A stretch of DNA of 64,000 nt, from NCBI RefSeq assembly GCF_006575665.1, contig NZ_CP041253.1, positions 2,455,001-2,519,000 on the forward strand. Direction: 5' to 3'. A program made the translations under genes and the position numbers. Of the stretch, positions 18,089-27,509 are shown one piece after another. Below the pieces are notes generated by a model. It saw only the letters and a program-made list of their open reading frames with translations, was not told the origin of the DNA and did no database searches. This DNA comes from Echinicola soli. GTDB taxonomy: Bacteria > Bacteroidota > Bacteroidia > Cytophagales > Cyclobacteriaceae. Position 1 is the first letter of the stretch. The number at the start of each line of letters is the position of its first letter.

Positions 18089-19351
18089 ATGTCAATCAAA
18101 CGCTCATTATTAAGTGTTCCCTTCAGATTTTGCAACATGGCGTTGATTTTTTCCTTTTTGTTATTAGGAATTAATGCTTTTGCTGCTGACCCTGAAGTTT
18201 CTGATAGTGAAGATGCCATTAAGGCTGGTGAGTCACTATTTAACGCCAACTGTAAGACCTGTCACAAGCTAGATCAGAAATTTACCGGCCCAGCACTAAG
18301 AGGGGTTAGTGACCGAAGAGACATAGCCTGGATTCAGGAGTTTGTAAAGAATTCACAAAAAGTGATCCAAAGTGGTGATGCCGCAGCGGTAAAGCTTTTT
18401 GCCGATTTTAACAACACGGTGATGCCAGCTCACCCATTCTTGAGTGATGAGGATGTGATGAGCTTACTTTCCTACATTGAGTACGGAGGTCAGGAGGAAG
18501 CTGCTTCAGCTGAAGGTGGAGCAGAAGGTGCAGCTGCCGGTGCGTCAAGCAGCGGAGTGCCCAGCGAGTACCTCACCATTATTTTAGCGGTTTTGGTAGT
18601 GGTGTTGTTACTGATCCTTATCGTCTTGGGATTGATTGTTTCTGTATTGACCAAATACCTGAACAAGCAGCCCCTTGAAGAAGAGGATAAGGAGTTTATC
18701 AACCAAAAGACGGATTTTAAGAAAGTCCTTAAGAGTGATGCCTTTATTATCATTGTCACGGCCATTGTGGTTGCTTTGGTAGCCAAAACAGCTATTGATG
18801 GCTTATATACAGTAGGTGTGCAGCAGGGCTATCAGCCAACTCAGCCGATTGCCTTTTCCCACAAATTGCACGCAGGTGACAAGGAAATCCCTTGTCAATA
18901 CTGTCACACAGGAGTGGAGATCGGCAGATCCGCTAACATTCCTTCTCCAAATATCTGTATGAACTGCCATATGCACGTTCAAAACGTAGCAGGTAAAGAA
19001 GGGGTTTCTCCTGAGATACAGAAAATTTACGACGCAGTAGATAATAATCAGCCTATAGAATGGGTAAGGGTACATAACTTACCTGATCTGGCATACTTCA
19101 ACCACTCTCAGCACGTAAAAGTGGGAGGTGTTGAATGCCAGACTTGTCACGGTCCCATCGAGGAGATGGAGGTAGTGCGCCAGCACAGTGCCCTGACCAT
19201 GGGGTGGTGTATTGACTGTCACAGAAAGACAGACATCAAAACAGCTGGTAATGAATACTACGACAAGTTGGTACAGCTGCACGCAGAATCAAAAGACGCG
19301 CTGAAAGTAAAAGACATCGGCGGTCTGGAATGTGCTAAGTGCCACTATTAA
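18089..19351 (+). CDS. actA: Alternative complex III subunit ActA, multiheme cytochrome c with added N-terminal heme domain
   Basis: 420 residues with a signal segment (to about 33) and six CxxCH heme sites, at about 55, 269, 290, 350, 374 and 415. The first (CKTCH) lies in a separate small cytochrome c domain. Two membrane segments follow (about 155-178 and 213-235), and the remaining five hemes form the ActA-type pentaheme domain. ActA passes electrons from the quinol-oxidising core of ACIII toward cytochrome c or the oxidase, on the periplasmic side. The added N-terminal monoheme domain is common in Bacteroidota. It is the first gene of the operon. Confidence 0.95.
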   Translation: MSIKRSLLSVPFRFCNMALIFSFLLLGINAFAADPEVSDSEDAIKAGESLFNANCKTCHKLDQKFTGPALRGVSDRRDIAWIQEFVKNSQKVIQSGDAAAVKLFADFNNTVMPAHPFLSDEDVMSLLSYIEYGGQEEAASAEGGAEGAAAGASSSGVPSEYLTIILAVLVVVLLLILIVLGLIVSVLTKYLNKQPLEEEDKEFINQKTDFKKVLKSDAFIIIVTAIVVALVAKTAIDGLYTVGVQQGYQPTQPIAFSHKLHAGDKEIPCQYCHTGVEIGRSANIPSPNICMNCHMHVQNVAGKEGVSPEIQKIYDAVDNNQPIEWVRVHNLPDLAYFNHSQHVKVGGVECQTCHGPIEEMEVVRQHSALTMGWCIDCHRKTDIKTAGNEYYDKLVQLHAESKDALKVKDIGGLECAKCHY

Positions 19352-19391
19352 TTAAAAAATCTTTTAAGAACATTCTTTTCTTTAATATAAA

Positions 19392-22300
19392 ATGAAAGAA
19401 AATAAAAAGAAATACTGGAAGGGATTAGAACAGTTGACAAACGATCCGGAATTTGTGAAGAATGCAGATCGGGAATTTCCTGAGTACCTTCCAATCGGCG
19501 GACAACAAGAAGGGGGCGCATCCAGAAGAGATTTCCTAAAAGTGATGGGATTTAGCTTGGCAGCAGCTTCTTTGGCTGCTTGTGAGGCTCCTGTAAGAAA
19601 GGCTATTCCATATGTGAACAAGCCGGTGGATGTAAATCCATCAATTCCAAACTATTACGCATCTACTTTCTTCGGAGGCGGAGAATATGCCTCCGTAGTA
19701 GTAAAAACCAGAGAAGGTAGGCCTATCAAAGTAGATGGGAACAAACTTTCTCCAGTGACCAAAGGCGGTACAAGCTCTATCGTAGAGGCTTCTGTACTGT
19801 CACTATATGACAAAGAAAGATTATCGAGCCCCTATAAAAACGGTGAAAAATCCGATTGGGCTACTATCGATAAAGAAGTAGCAGCCAAGCTTAAGGCTGC
19901 AGGGAACGTTAAAGTGGTGACCAATACCATCATGTCTCCTTCTTCTGAAAAGGCATTGAAAGCCCTGACCGATGCCATTGGTGGTGCTGAAGTCATTACC
20001 TATGACGCTTCATCCGCTTATGGTATTGTAAAAGCTAACCAAACCTATTACGGGACTTCCGTATTGCCCAATTATAGCTTTGACAAAGCCGATGTTATCG
20101 TCAGCTTTGGGGCTGATTTCTTGGGTACGTGGATTGCTCCAATTGAATATTCCAAGCAATATGCCCAAGGAAGAAAAATAAGCAAGGAACATCCAGAGAT
20201 GTCCCGCCACTATCAATTTGAATCCAACCTGTCACTGACTGGAGCCAATGCTGACTACAGAACCCCGATCAGGGCTTCCCAAAGCGGTTTGGCTGTGTTG
20301 GCACTGTATAATTTGCTGGCCAAAAAAGCCGGTGCCCCTTCAATAAAAGCTTCAGGTGTAGAAATAGCTCACTTGTCAAAAGCAGCGAACGAACTTTGGG
20401 CAAACAGAGGTAAATCTTTGGTGGTTTCAGGCTCAAATGATCCTAATGTACAAGTAGTGATCAGTGCGATCAACGAACTGCTTGGCAATAACAATAACAC
20501 CATAAGCTACACCAAGTCTGTAAACTTTAAGCAAGGTGATGACACGGCAATTGCCCGATTCACTAAGGAGTTGGCATCAGGAAGAGTGGGGGGAGTCTTG
20601 TTCTATAACTGTAACCCAGTATACGATACACCAGAAGGTGAAGCACTGGGACAGGCCATTGCCAAAGCAAAAGTGTCCGTGGCCACCAACAGTACCATGG
20701 ACGAAACAGCTTCATTGGTACAGTATGTAGCCCCTGACCACCATTACCTGGAATCTTGGAATGACTTCAACCCCAAAGCGGGTGAGTATAGCTTGTCCCA
20801 ACCAGCGATTTCTCCGCTATTCGATACGCGCCAGGCGCAGGAATCATTCCTTACTTGGGCAGGTGTAGCCACTAATTATTATGATTTCCTTCAGGACAAC
20901 TGGAAGGAGCTTTTTGCTGGACAGTCTGACATCAGCACTTTCCAGGAATTCTGGGACAGGGCATTGTATAATGGCTTCTATTCCACTCCCCTTGCCAGCG
21001 AGACGGCAGAGCTTACACCGATAGGAGATGTCAACAGTGCTGCCGCTGCGGTAGCCAAGACTTACTCAGCTTCTGGCAGTGGTGCCGAGCTGGTAATTTA
21101 TCAGAAAATTGGTATCGGAGATGGTACTTTTGCCAATAACCCTTGGCTTCAGGAAATGTCCGATCCCATCTCGAAAGCAACATGGGATAACTACCTGACT
21201 GTTTCGCAAAAGTGGGCTAATGAAAATGGCCTTAAGATGGTGGAAGGTGCCACTAAAAAAGCTAAAATTACCGCAAATGGAAAGTCTCTGATCGTACCGG
21301 TATTGATCCAGCCAGGTCAAGCAGACGGAACAATCGGATTGGCGGTGGGCTACGGTAGAACCAAAGCCGGTAAAGTAGCCAATGGAGTAGGGGTGAATGC
21401 TTACCAACTTCTGGACAATTCCAAAGGCTATGTAAACAATGAAATTACCTCAGGAGTTAGCATTGAGCTTACCTCTGATAGTTATAGAATCGCCCAGACT
21501 CAGACTCACCAAACTTACATGGATCGTGGTAACGTGATCCAGGAATCAACCTTGCCGGAGTACAAAGAAGATGCTTCTGCCGGTAGAGTGATGCCAAAGA
21601 TCTACAAGGATGGGGAATTTGTAAAACCTTCCAAGATATCTCTTTGGAATGGCCACAAATACAGTCAGCACCATTGGGGATTGGCAATTGATATGAATTC
21701 TTGTGTGGGCTGCGGAGCATGTACGGTAGCCTGTCAGGTAGAAAACAACGTAGCGGTAGTAGGTAAGGAAGAAGTGTTGAACAGAAGGGAAATGGCCTGG
21801 ATCCGGATCGACCGTTACTACAGCTCTGATGCGGAAGCCGGTGATTTGGAAGGATTGGAAAAAGCTTCTGATAACCCCGAAGTCACCTTCCAGCCGATGA
21901 TGTGTCAGCATTGTAACAATGCTCCTTGTGAGACAGTCTGTCCAGTAGCTGCTACTACCCATAGTTCTGAAGGGCTTAACCAAATGACTTACAACAGATG
22001 TATCGGTACACGTTACTGTGCCAACAACTGTCCTTATAAAGTAAGAAGGTTCAACTGGTTTAAATATCACGATAACAAAGACTTCGCGAATGTCAATGTG
22101 GCGCAAAACGATGATCTAGGTAAGATGGTGTTGAACCCAGATGTAACAGTGCGTGCCAGAGGTGTGATGGAGAAATGTAGCATGTGTGTGCAGCGTATCC
22201 AATCAGGTAAGCTTGCCGCCAAGCGTGAAAACCGTAAGGTTAAGGATGGAGATATCAACGTGGCCTGTGCAGTAGCTTGTTCTACGGATGCCTTGGTGTT

Positions 22301-22481
22301 TGGTGATTTGAACGACCCGAAAAGTAAGGTTTCTCAGATGCTGAAAATAGAAGAGAATACTACTTCTGCAGTAAAAGAGGTCAATGAGGAAAGAGCTTAC
22401 CACGTGCTAGAGGAGATCAACGTAAGCCCTAACATTTGGTACTTCACCAAGATTAGAAATAAGGACAAAAACGAAGCGTAA
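19392..22481 (+). CDS. actB: Alternative complex III subunit ActB, iron-sulfur protein with molybdopterin-enzyme-like domain
   Basis: 1029 residues. An N-terminal SRRDFLKVMGFSLAAAS twin-arginine-like signal is followed by LAAC, which may be lipidated. Residues about 60-700 resemble the large subunit of molybdopterin oxidoreductases, but ACIII members have lost the cofactor. The C-terminal ferredoxin part (from about 770) has the cysteine clusters CVGCGACTVAC, CQHCNNAPCETVC, CIGTRYCANNC and CSMC...CAVAC, for three [4Fe-4S] and one [3Fe-4S] cluster in the known complex. It relays electrons from quinol to ActA. Confidence 0.95.
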   Translation: MKENKKKYWKGLEQLTNDPEFVKNADREFPEYLPIGGQQEGGASRRDFLKVMGFSLAAASLAACEAPVRKAIPYVNKPVDVNPSIPNYYASTFFGGGEYASVVVKTREGRPIKVDGNKLSPVTKGGTSSIVEASVLSLYDKERLSSPYKNGEKSDWATIDKEVAAKLKAAGNVKVVTNTIMSPSSEKALKALTDAIGGAEVITYDASSAYGIVKANQTYYGTSVLPNYSFDKADVIVSFGADFLGTWIAPIEYSKQYAQGRKISKEHPEMSRHYQFESNLSLTGANADYRTPIRASQSGLAVLALYNLLAKKAGAPSIKASGVEIAHLSKAANELWANRGKSLVVSGSNDPNVQVVISAINELLGNNNNTISYTKSVNFKQGDDTAIARFTKELASGRVGGVLFYNCNPVYDTPEGEALGQAIAKAKVSVATNSTMDETASLVQYVAPDHHYLESWNDFNPKAGEYSLSQPAISPLFDTRQAQESFLTWAGVATNYYDFLQDNWKELFAGQSDISTFQEFWDRALYNGFYSTPLASETAELTPIGDVNSAAAAVAKTYSASGSGAELVIYQKIGIGDGTFANNPWLQEMSDPISKATWDNYLTVSQKWANENGLKMVEGATKKAKITANGKSLIVPVLIQPGQADGTIGLAVGYGRTKAGKVANGVGVNAYQLLDNSKGYVNNEITSGVSIELTSDSYRIAQTQTHQTYMDRGNVIQESTLPEYKEDASAGRVMPKIYKDGEFVKPSKISLWNGHKYSQHHWGLAIDMNSCVGCGACTVACQVENNVAVVGKEEVLNRREMAWIRIDRYYSSDAEAGDLEGLEKASDNPEVTFQPMMCQHCNNAPCETVCPVAATTHSSEGLNQMTYNRCIGTRYCANNCPYKVRRFNWFKYHDNKDFANVNVAQNDDLGKMVLNPDVTVRARGVMEKCSMCVQRIQSGKLAAKRENRKVKDGDINVACAVACSTDALVFGDLNDPKSKVSQMLKIEENTTSAVKEVNEERAYHVLEEINVSPNIWYFTKIRNKDKNEA

Positions 22482-22499
22482 ATAATAATTTTATAAGAT

Positions 22500-23864
22500 A
22501 TGCAGGTTACTTCATCCGTACGCGAGCCGTTAGTTACGGGCGGTAAAACATACAAAGACGTTACCCATGACGTTGCTAGACAAGTGGAAGGCAAGCCAAC
22601 TATCGGCTGGATGCTTGGACTGGCAGTATCCATCGGGGTGCTGTTATTGGGCAGTATTGCCGTGGGTGCCACGGTTTGGGAAGGTATTGGCATGTGGGGA
22701 CTGAACAAGACTGTAGGCTGGGCATGGGATATCACCAACTTTGTGTGGTGGGTAGGTATTGGTCACGCCGGTACATTGATTTCAGCGGTATTATTGCTTT
22801 TCAGACAGAAATGGAGAACATCCATTAACCGAGCTGCAGAGGCAATGACCATTTTCGCCGTTATTTGTGCGGCAATGTTTCCAGTACTCCATATGGGTAG
22901 ACCATGGCTTGGAGCATACTGGGCACTTCCGCTACCAAACGTTTTTGGATCACTTTGGGTAAACTTTAACTCTCCATTGCTGTGGGACGTGTTTGCGATC
23001 TCGACTTATTTCTCCGTATCCTTGGTGTTCTGGTACATCGGGTTGATTCCTGATTTTGCCACTATCCGAGATAGGGCTACAGGCTTGAGGAAAGTAATAT
23101 ATGGCGCATTGAGCTTTGGTTGGACCGGAGCTGCAAAAATCTGGATGAGGTATGAAGCCGTTTCGTTGATCCTAGCAGGTTTGGCTACACCACTTGTACT
23201 TTCGGTACACACCATTGTATCCTTTGACTTTGCTACATCCGTGATTCCTGGTTGGCACACCACCATCTTCCCTCCATACTTTGTAGCAGGAGCGATTTTC
23301 TCAGGGTTTGCGATGGTACTTACCTTGATGTTGATCACCAGAAAATTATTCAAACTGGAAGATTACATCACAATGGTACACATCGAGTTGATGAATATTG
23401 TAATCATCATCACGGGATCCATCGTAGGTATCGCCTATATTACGGAATTCTTTATCGCGTGGTATTCCGGTGTAGAAGCAGAGCAATACGCCTTTATTAA
23501 CCGTGCCTTTGGCCCATACTGGTGGGCATACTGGTCCATGATGACTTGTAACGTGATTTCACCACAGCTTTTCTGGTTCAAGAAAATCAGAACATCCATT
23601 GTATTTACCTTTGCGCTTTCGATCGTGGTAAATATCGGTATGTGGTTCGAACGATTTGTAATTATTGTAACCTCACTTCACAGAGACTTCCTGCCTTCAT
23701 CTTGGGCAATGTTCTACCCTACCTGGGCAGACGTGGGAGTTTACCTGTTCACATTTGGTTTGTTCTTTACACTCTTCCTGTTGTTTGCAAAGTTTTTCCC
23801 AGTGATCAACATGGCAGAGGTGAAATCTGTATTGAAGTCTTCATCTGAAAAAGTAAATAAATAA
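22500..23864 (+). CDS. actC: Alternative complex III subunit ActC (NrfD-like membrane protein)
   Basis: 454 residues with about ten membrane helices and NrfD/PsrC-family character. ActC forms the quinol-oxidising membrane part of ACIII. Typical stretches are [20 protein letters not shown] near residue 85, [16 protein letters not shown] near 130, and [20 protein letters not shown] near 240. The gene starts 18 nt after actB and overlaps the actD start at its stop codon. Confidence 0.95.
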   Translation: MQVTSSVREPLVTGGKTYKDVTHDVARQVEGKPTIGWMLGLAVSIGVLLLGSIAVGATVWEGIGMWGLNKTVGWAWDITNFVWWVGIGHAGTLISAVLLLFRQKWRTSINRAAEAMTIFAVICAAMFPVLHMGRPWLGAYWALPLPNVFGSLWVNFNSPLLWDVFAISTYFSVSLVFWYIGLIPDFATIRDRATGLRKVIYGALSFGWTGAAKIWMRYEAVSLILAGLATPLVLSVHTIVSFDFATSVIPGWHTTIFPPYFVAGAIFSGFAMVLTLMLITRKLFKLEDYITMVHIELMNIVIIITGSIVGIAYITEFFIAWYSGVEAEQYAFINRAFGPYWWAYWSMMTCNVISPQLFWFKKIRTSIVFTFALSIVVNIGMWFERFVIIVTSLHRDFLPSSWAMFYPTWADVGVYLFTFGLFFTLFLLFAKFFPVINMAEVKSVLKSSSEKVNK

Positions 23865-24394
23865 TGGAAAGAGATACGAATTTTGTCCTCGGTATTTATG
23901 ATGATGAGGATGTTTTGAAAGAAGCGGTAACCAAAGTACGGGAGAGTGGAGTCAAGATACATGAGGTATTCACCCCTTATCCTGTGCACGGCTTGGAAGA
24001 TGTGCTTGGGTATAGGAGAAGTAGGCTGCCCATTGCTGCATTCTTGTTTGGATTATGCGGTACCTGCTTGGCTTTGACCATGCAGCTGCTCATGATGGCA
24101 GTGGATTGGCCAATGATCATCGGTGGTAAAGACCACGCAGCGATTCCTGCCTTTATCCCGGTTACCTTCGAACTTACGGTATTGTTGGCCTCTTTCGGAA
24201 TGGTAGGCGTCTTTATGATAAGCAGTGATCTGAAGCCATGGGCCCAGCCAAGAATATTTGATAAAAGAAGTACTGATGACAAGCATGTGATGGCGATTGA
24301 CATTGCTGTAAATGCTGGTATGGAAGAAGCTAAGATCAAAGAGTTGCTGGAAGCTTCAGGTGCTTCAGAAGTGAATAATAAAAGTTTTGAATAG
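23864..24394 (+). CDS. actD: Alternative complex III subunit ActD (DUF3341)
   Basis: 176 residues of the DUF3341 family. The N-terminal soluble part reads FVLGIYDDEDVLKEAVTKVR, followed by two hydrophobic segments (about 55-78 and 100-120) and a cytoplasmic tail. ActD is a structural subunit of ACIII that packs against ActC. Its ATG overlaps the actC stop by one base, so translation is probably coupled. Confidence 0.93.
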   Translation: MERDTNFVLGIYDDEDVLKEAVTKVRESGVKIHEVFTPYPVHGLEDVLGYRRSRLPIAAFLFGLCGTCLALTMQLLMMAVDWPMIIGGKDHAAIPAFIPVTFELTVLLASFGMVGVFMISSDLKPWAQPRIFDKRSTDDKHVMAIDIAVNAGMEEAKIKELLEASGASEVNNKSFE

Positions 24395-24411
24395 TAGGTA
24401 ACGAAGAAGAT

Positions 24412-25038
24412 ATGAAAATTTTAAAGTCCATATATTTAGTTGCGCTTTCCGCTGCTTCATTAGGAGTAGTATCTTGCGGGGCTTCAGGAGATGATCAGGG
24501 GCTGGAATATGCACCGCAAATGTATCACTCCGTAGCTTACGAACCGCTTACCCAAATTCAAAACGAAGAGGCTGGAAGCTGGTTGTCCAACAGAGAAGAC
24601 GGGAAAGGTGAATTTTACAACAGTAATATTTACAATCCGCACAATATGAATATGAGGGAGCCTGTTCCAAATACGGTTCCCAGAAATAAATACGATATGC
24701 TTCCTTACCGACTGAATGTAGCTGATCTTGCAGCTGCCGACAGTTTGGAAAATCCCGTTGAGCTGAACGATCAGGTGTTGGCAGCGGGGGATCAGCTGTT
24801 TATACAATATTGCTCGCCATGTCACGGTGCAAGTGGAGAAGGAGACGGTAAAGTAGGTGAAGTAATTGGGGGTGTGGCCAACCTCAAGGGTGGTGCATAC
24901 ATTAACCTTACAGAAGGACACATTTTCCATGTGATCACGCACGGAAAAGGTAGAATGGGAGCCCACGGTTCGCAGATTTCTCCTGAGAGAAGGTGGAAAA
25001 TTGTTCACTATGTTAAACAAGAAATTCAGAAACAATAA
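24412..25038 (+). CDS. actE: Alternative complex III subunit ActE, monoheme cytochrome c lipoprotein
   Basis: 208 residues. The signal peptide ends in a lipobox (GVVSCG, Cys at about 22), so it is probably a lipoprotein on the periplasmic face. A single heme site CSPCH lies at about 134, and the methionine ligand is probably in HGKGRMGAHG near 185. ActE accepts electrons from the ACIII core. It sits 17 nt after actD and 2 nt before actF. Confidence 0.94.
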   Translation: MKILKSIYLVALSAASLGVVSCGASGDDQGLEYAPQMYHSVAYEPLTQIQNEEAGSWLSNREDGKGEFYNSNIYNPHNMNMREPVPNTVPRNKYDMLPYRLNVADLAAADSLENPVELNDQVLAAGDQLFIQYCSPCHGASGEGDGKVGEVIGGVANLKGGAYINLTEGHIFHVITHGKGRMGAHGSQISPERRWKIVHYVKQEIQKQ

Positions 25039-25040
25039 TA

Positions 25041-26429
25041 ATGGCGCACGTTACAAATTTTAACCTGGATCAGAAATTTGACTTCACGGCAGCCCTGAAG
25101 AAGACCATCTTTATCATGGGTGGTATTGGGTTGTTCTTGTTAGTCTTAGGGATTTTCACAGCTGGTGGCGGAGATCATGGGCATGGAGATACCGGTCACC
25201 AAACCGAGCATGTAGAACCTGCAGTAGGTCATGGGGATGACCACCATGCTGAAGCTGCAAGCCATGATGAGCATGCCGAAGCAGGACATGAAGAAGGTGG
25301 ACACGGAAGTAGCGTGACGATGAAGCGCTTTTTTGCTAACCTTTGGATTAATAATGTATATTTCGCAGGGATCGCTATTATTGGAGTATTCTTCTTTGCG
25401 ATCCAATATGCCGCTCAAGCAGGCTGGGCCACGGCTATCTTGAGGGTGATGATCTCTTTTGGTAACTGGCTGCCTTTTGCGGCTATTGCCATGATAGCGA
25501 CCTACTTTATAGCTGGACATGATTTGTTCCACTGGACACACAGCAATTTGTTTGATACAGAAAGCAGTCACTACGACAGCATCATCGACGGTAAAGGTGG
25601 CTATTTCTATTGGCCATTGGCCAAGGGGAGCTTCCCGATCTTCTGGCTGGTCAGAATGGTTGTTTTCTTCGGTTTGTGGATTTTCTTTTTCAATAAACTT
25701 AAAAATCTTTCTTTCCAAGAAGACATTAATGGTGGTGATGGCTACTGGTATAAAATCAGAAAATTCTCTGCAATTTTCTTGGTAATCTTTGCTGTTTCTT
25801 CTTCCATCAGTTCTTGGGATTGGGTAATGTCCATTGACACACACTGGTTCTCGACACTGTTTGGATGGTATGTATTCTCATCATGGTTTGTAGCCGGGCT
25901 GTCTTCAATATGTCTGGTGACTATTATGCTGAAAGAGAGAGGCTACTTGGAGATGTTCAATGAAAACCATCTTCATGACCTTGGTAAGTTTATCTTCGGA
26001 TTCTCTATTTTCTGGACTTACCTGTGGTTCTCTCAGTTCCTGTTGATTTACTATGCCAATATTCCTGAAGAATCTGTTTACTTCATTGAAAGGTTGACAA
26101 GTGATAAATACAGTGGCTTTTTCTTTGCTAACCTTATTTTCAATTTTGTGATACCGTTCTTGGTATTGATGACAAGGGACTCTAAGAGACATTTCATTTT
26201 CCTAAAGGTGGTTTGTACGATCATTATCATTGGTCACTGGCTTGATTTCTTCTTGATGGTTCAGCCAGGCACCTTGGGACACAATGGCGGCTTTGGTCTA
26301 ATGGAAGTAGGCATGTTCTTATTATATGGTTCTGTAGTGATCTTTGTGGTCTTGACAGGTCTTTCTAAGAAAAATCTGATTCCCAAGAACCATCCGATGC
26401 TGGAAGAGACATATCATCATCATATTTAA
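25041..26429 (+). CDS. actF: Alternative complex III subunit ActF (quinol:cytochrome c oxidoreductase membrane protein)
   Basis: 462 residues with about ten membrane helices, related to ActC. A first helix (about 24-42) is followed by a striking His/Glu/Gly-rich loop at about 45-90 (HGHGDTGHQTE, HGDDHHAEAASHDEHAEAGH). The membrane core then follows, with WDWVMSIDTHWFSTLFGWYV as the most conserved stretch. The His-rich loop is probably on the periplasmic side and could bind metal, which is inference. The gene ends the act part of the operon, with coxB 24 nt later. Confidence 0.93.
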   Translation: MAHVTNFNLDQKFDFTAALKKTIFIMGGIGLFLLVLGIFTAGGGDHGHGDTGHQTEHVEPAVGHGDDHHAEAASHDEHAEAGHEEGGHGSSVTMKRFFANLWINNVYFAGIAIIGVFFFAIQYAAQAGWATAILRVMISFGNWLPFAAIAMIATYFIAGHDLFHWTHSNLFDTESSHYDSIIDGKGGYFYWPLAKGSFPIFWLVRMVVFFGLWIFFFNKLKNLSFQEDINGGDGYWYKIRKFSAIFLVIFAVSSSISSWDWVMSIDTHWFSTLFGWYVFSSWFVAGLSSICLVTIMLKERGYLEMFNENHLHDLGKFIFGFSIFWTYLWFSQFLLIYYANIPEESVYFIERLTSDKYSGFFFANLIFNFVIPFLVLMTRDSKRHFIFLKVVCTIIIIGHWLDFFLMVQPGTLGHNGGFGLMEVGMFLLYGSVVIFVVLTGLSKKNLIPKNHPMLEETYHHHI

Positions 26430-26453
26430 TACGTATCCGAAAAAGATAGAATT

Positions 26454-27482
26454 ATGTACGGATTTCTTATAGCACTAGGTGTTTTAGTATTAGTATCCAT
26501 CATTTGGATGGTTTATAGGATACAATCATTGGTTTCTGTAGTCAAAGGTTCTGATAAAAAAATCGCTACAGGAAGCAATAAAGTCAATGCAGCTTTATTT
26601 GTTCTCTTTTTACTTGGAGCCGGTGGCTTGTTTTTTTGGTATTCTTTTAAAGAATTCCACAACTATAATTTACCAATAGCATCAGAGCATGGTGTGGTGA
26701 CCGATAACCTTTTTTGGGTAACCACGGCCATCACCGGTGTGGTGTTTATCATCACACACATTCTCTTGTTCTGGTTTAGTTACAGGTATCAGTATAAGGA
26801 GGATGCCAAAGCTTCTTACTTCCCTGAGAACAACAAATTGGAGATCATTTGGACATTGGTACCGGCCTTGGTGCTTACCGTGTTGATCGTGTATGGATGG
26901 AAATCCTGGACCGATATTACTGCTCCTGCACCGGAAAACGCACATGTAGTTGAAGTGATGGGATATCAGTTTGCCTGGGAATTCAGATACCCTGGTAAAG
27001 ACCAACAGTTAGGAAAATATGATTATCGTTTGATAGATCCTACCAACTCTCGTGGGATTGACTTTACCGATAAGAATGCATTGGACGACTTTCCTGCGCA
27101 GAAGGTAGTAATTCCAAAAGGTGAGCCGGTATTGTTTAAGATCCGTTCCCGTGACGTGTTACACTCTGTATTTGCTCCGCATATGCGATTAAAAATGGAT
27201 GCGGTACCAGGAATGCCTACCAGATTCTGGTTTGTGCCTACCAAGACTACCGCCGAGATGAGAGCAGAACTTGATGATGAGGAATTTGTCTATGAAATAG
27301 CGTGTACAGAGGTATGTGGCGGTGGCCACTTCTCCATGCGAAAAGAAATTGAAGTGGTAGAGCCTGAAGAATACCAAAAATGGTTTGCTGAGCAACAGAC
27401 TTTTATCGAAATGGATCCTTCGCTGGTGGCTGATGCTCCTGAAGAAATAAAGGAATTGGCTCAGATTCAAAGCGGAGAATAA
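26454..27482 (+). CDS. coxB: Cytochrome c oxidase subunit II
   Basis: 342 residues. Three hydrophobic segments are seen (about 3-20, 40-60 and 82-105), then another near 135 and a periplasmic cupredoxin domain. The CuA site is complete: His in DVLHSVFAPH and the cluster CTEVCGGGHFSM, with two Cys, His and Met ligands. CuA receives electrons from ACIII or cytochrome c. There is no C-terminal heme domain, so the enzyme is not of the fused caa3 form, and ACIII probably delivers electrons directly or by ActE. Confidence 0.96.
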   Translation: MYGFLIALGVLVLVSIIWMVYRIQSLVSVVKGSDKKIATGSNKVNAALFVLFLLGAGGLFFWYSFKEFHNYNLPIASEHGVVTDNLFWVTTAITGVVFIITHILLFWFSYRYQYKEDAKASYFPENNKLEIIWTLVPALVLTVLIVYGWKSWTDITAPAPENAHVVEVMGYQFAWEFRYPGKDQQLGKYDYRLIDPTNSRGIDFTDKNALDDFPAQKVVIPKGEPVLFKIRSRDVLHSVFAPHMRLKMDAVPGMPTRFWFVPTKTTAEMRAELDDEEFVYEIACTEVCGGGHFSMRKEIEVVEPEEYQKWFAEQQTFIEMDPSLVADAPEEIKELAQIQSGE

Positions 27483-27509
27483 GGTATAAATTGATATAAT
27501 AAAATAATT

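Noticed and set aside
18803..19075. Minus-strand frame opposite actA
   Set aside because: Shadow of the heme-binding domain; no independent start or family.
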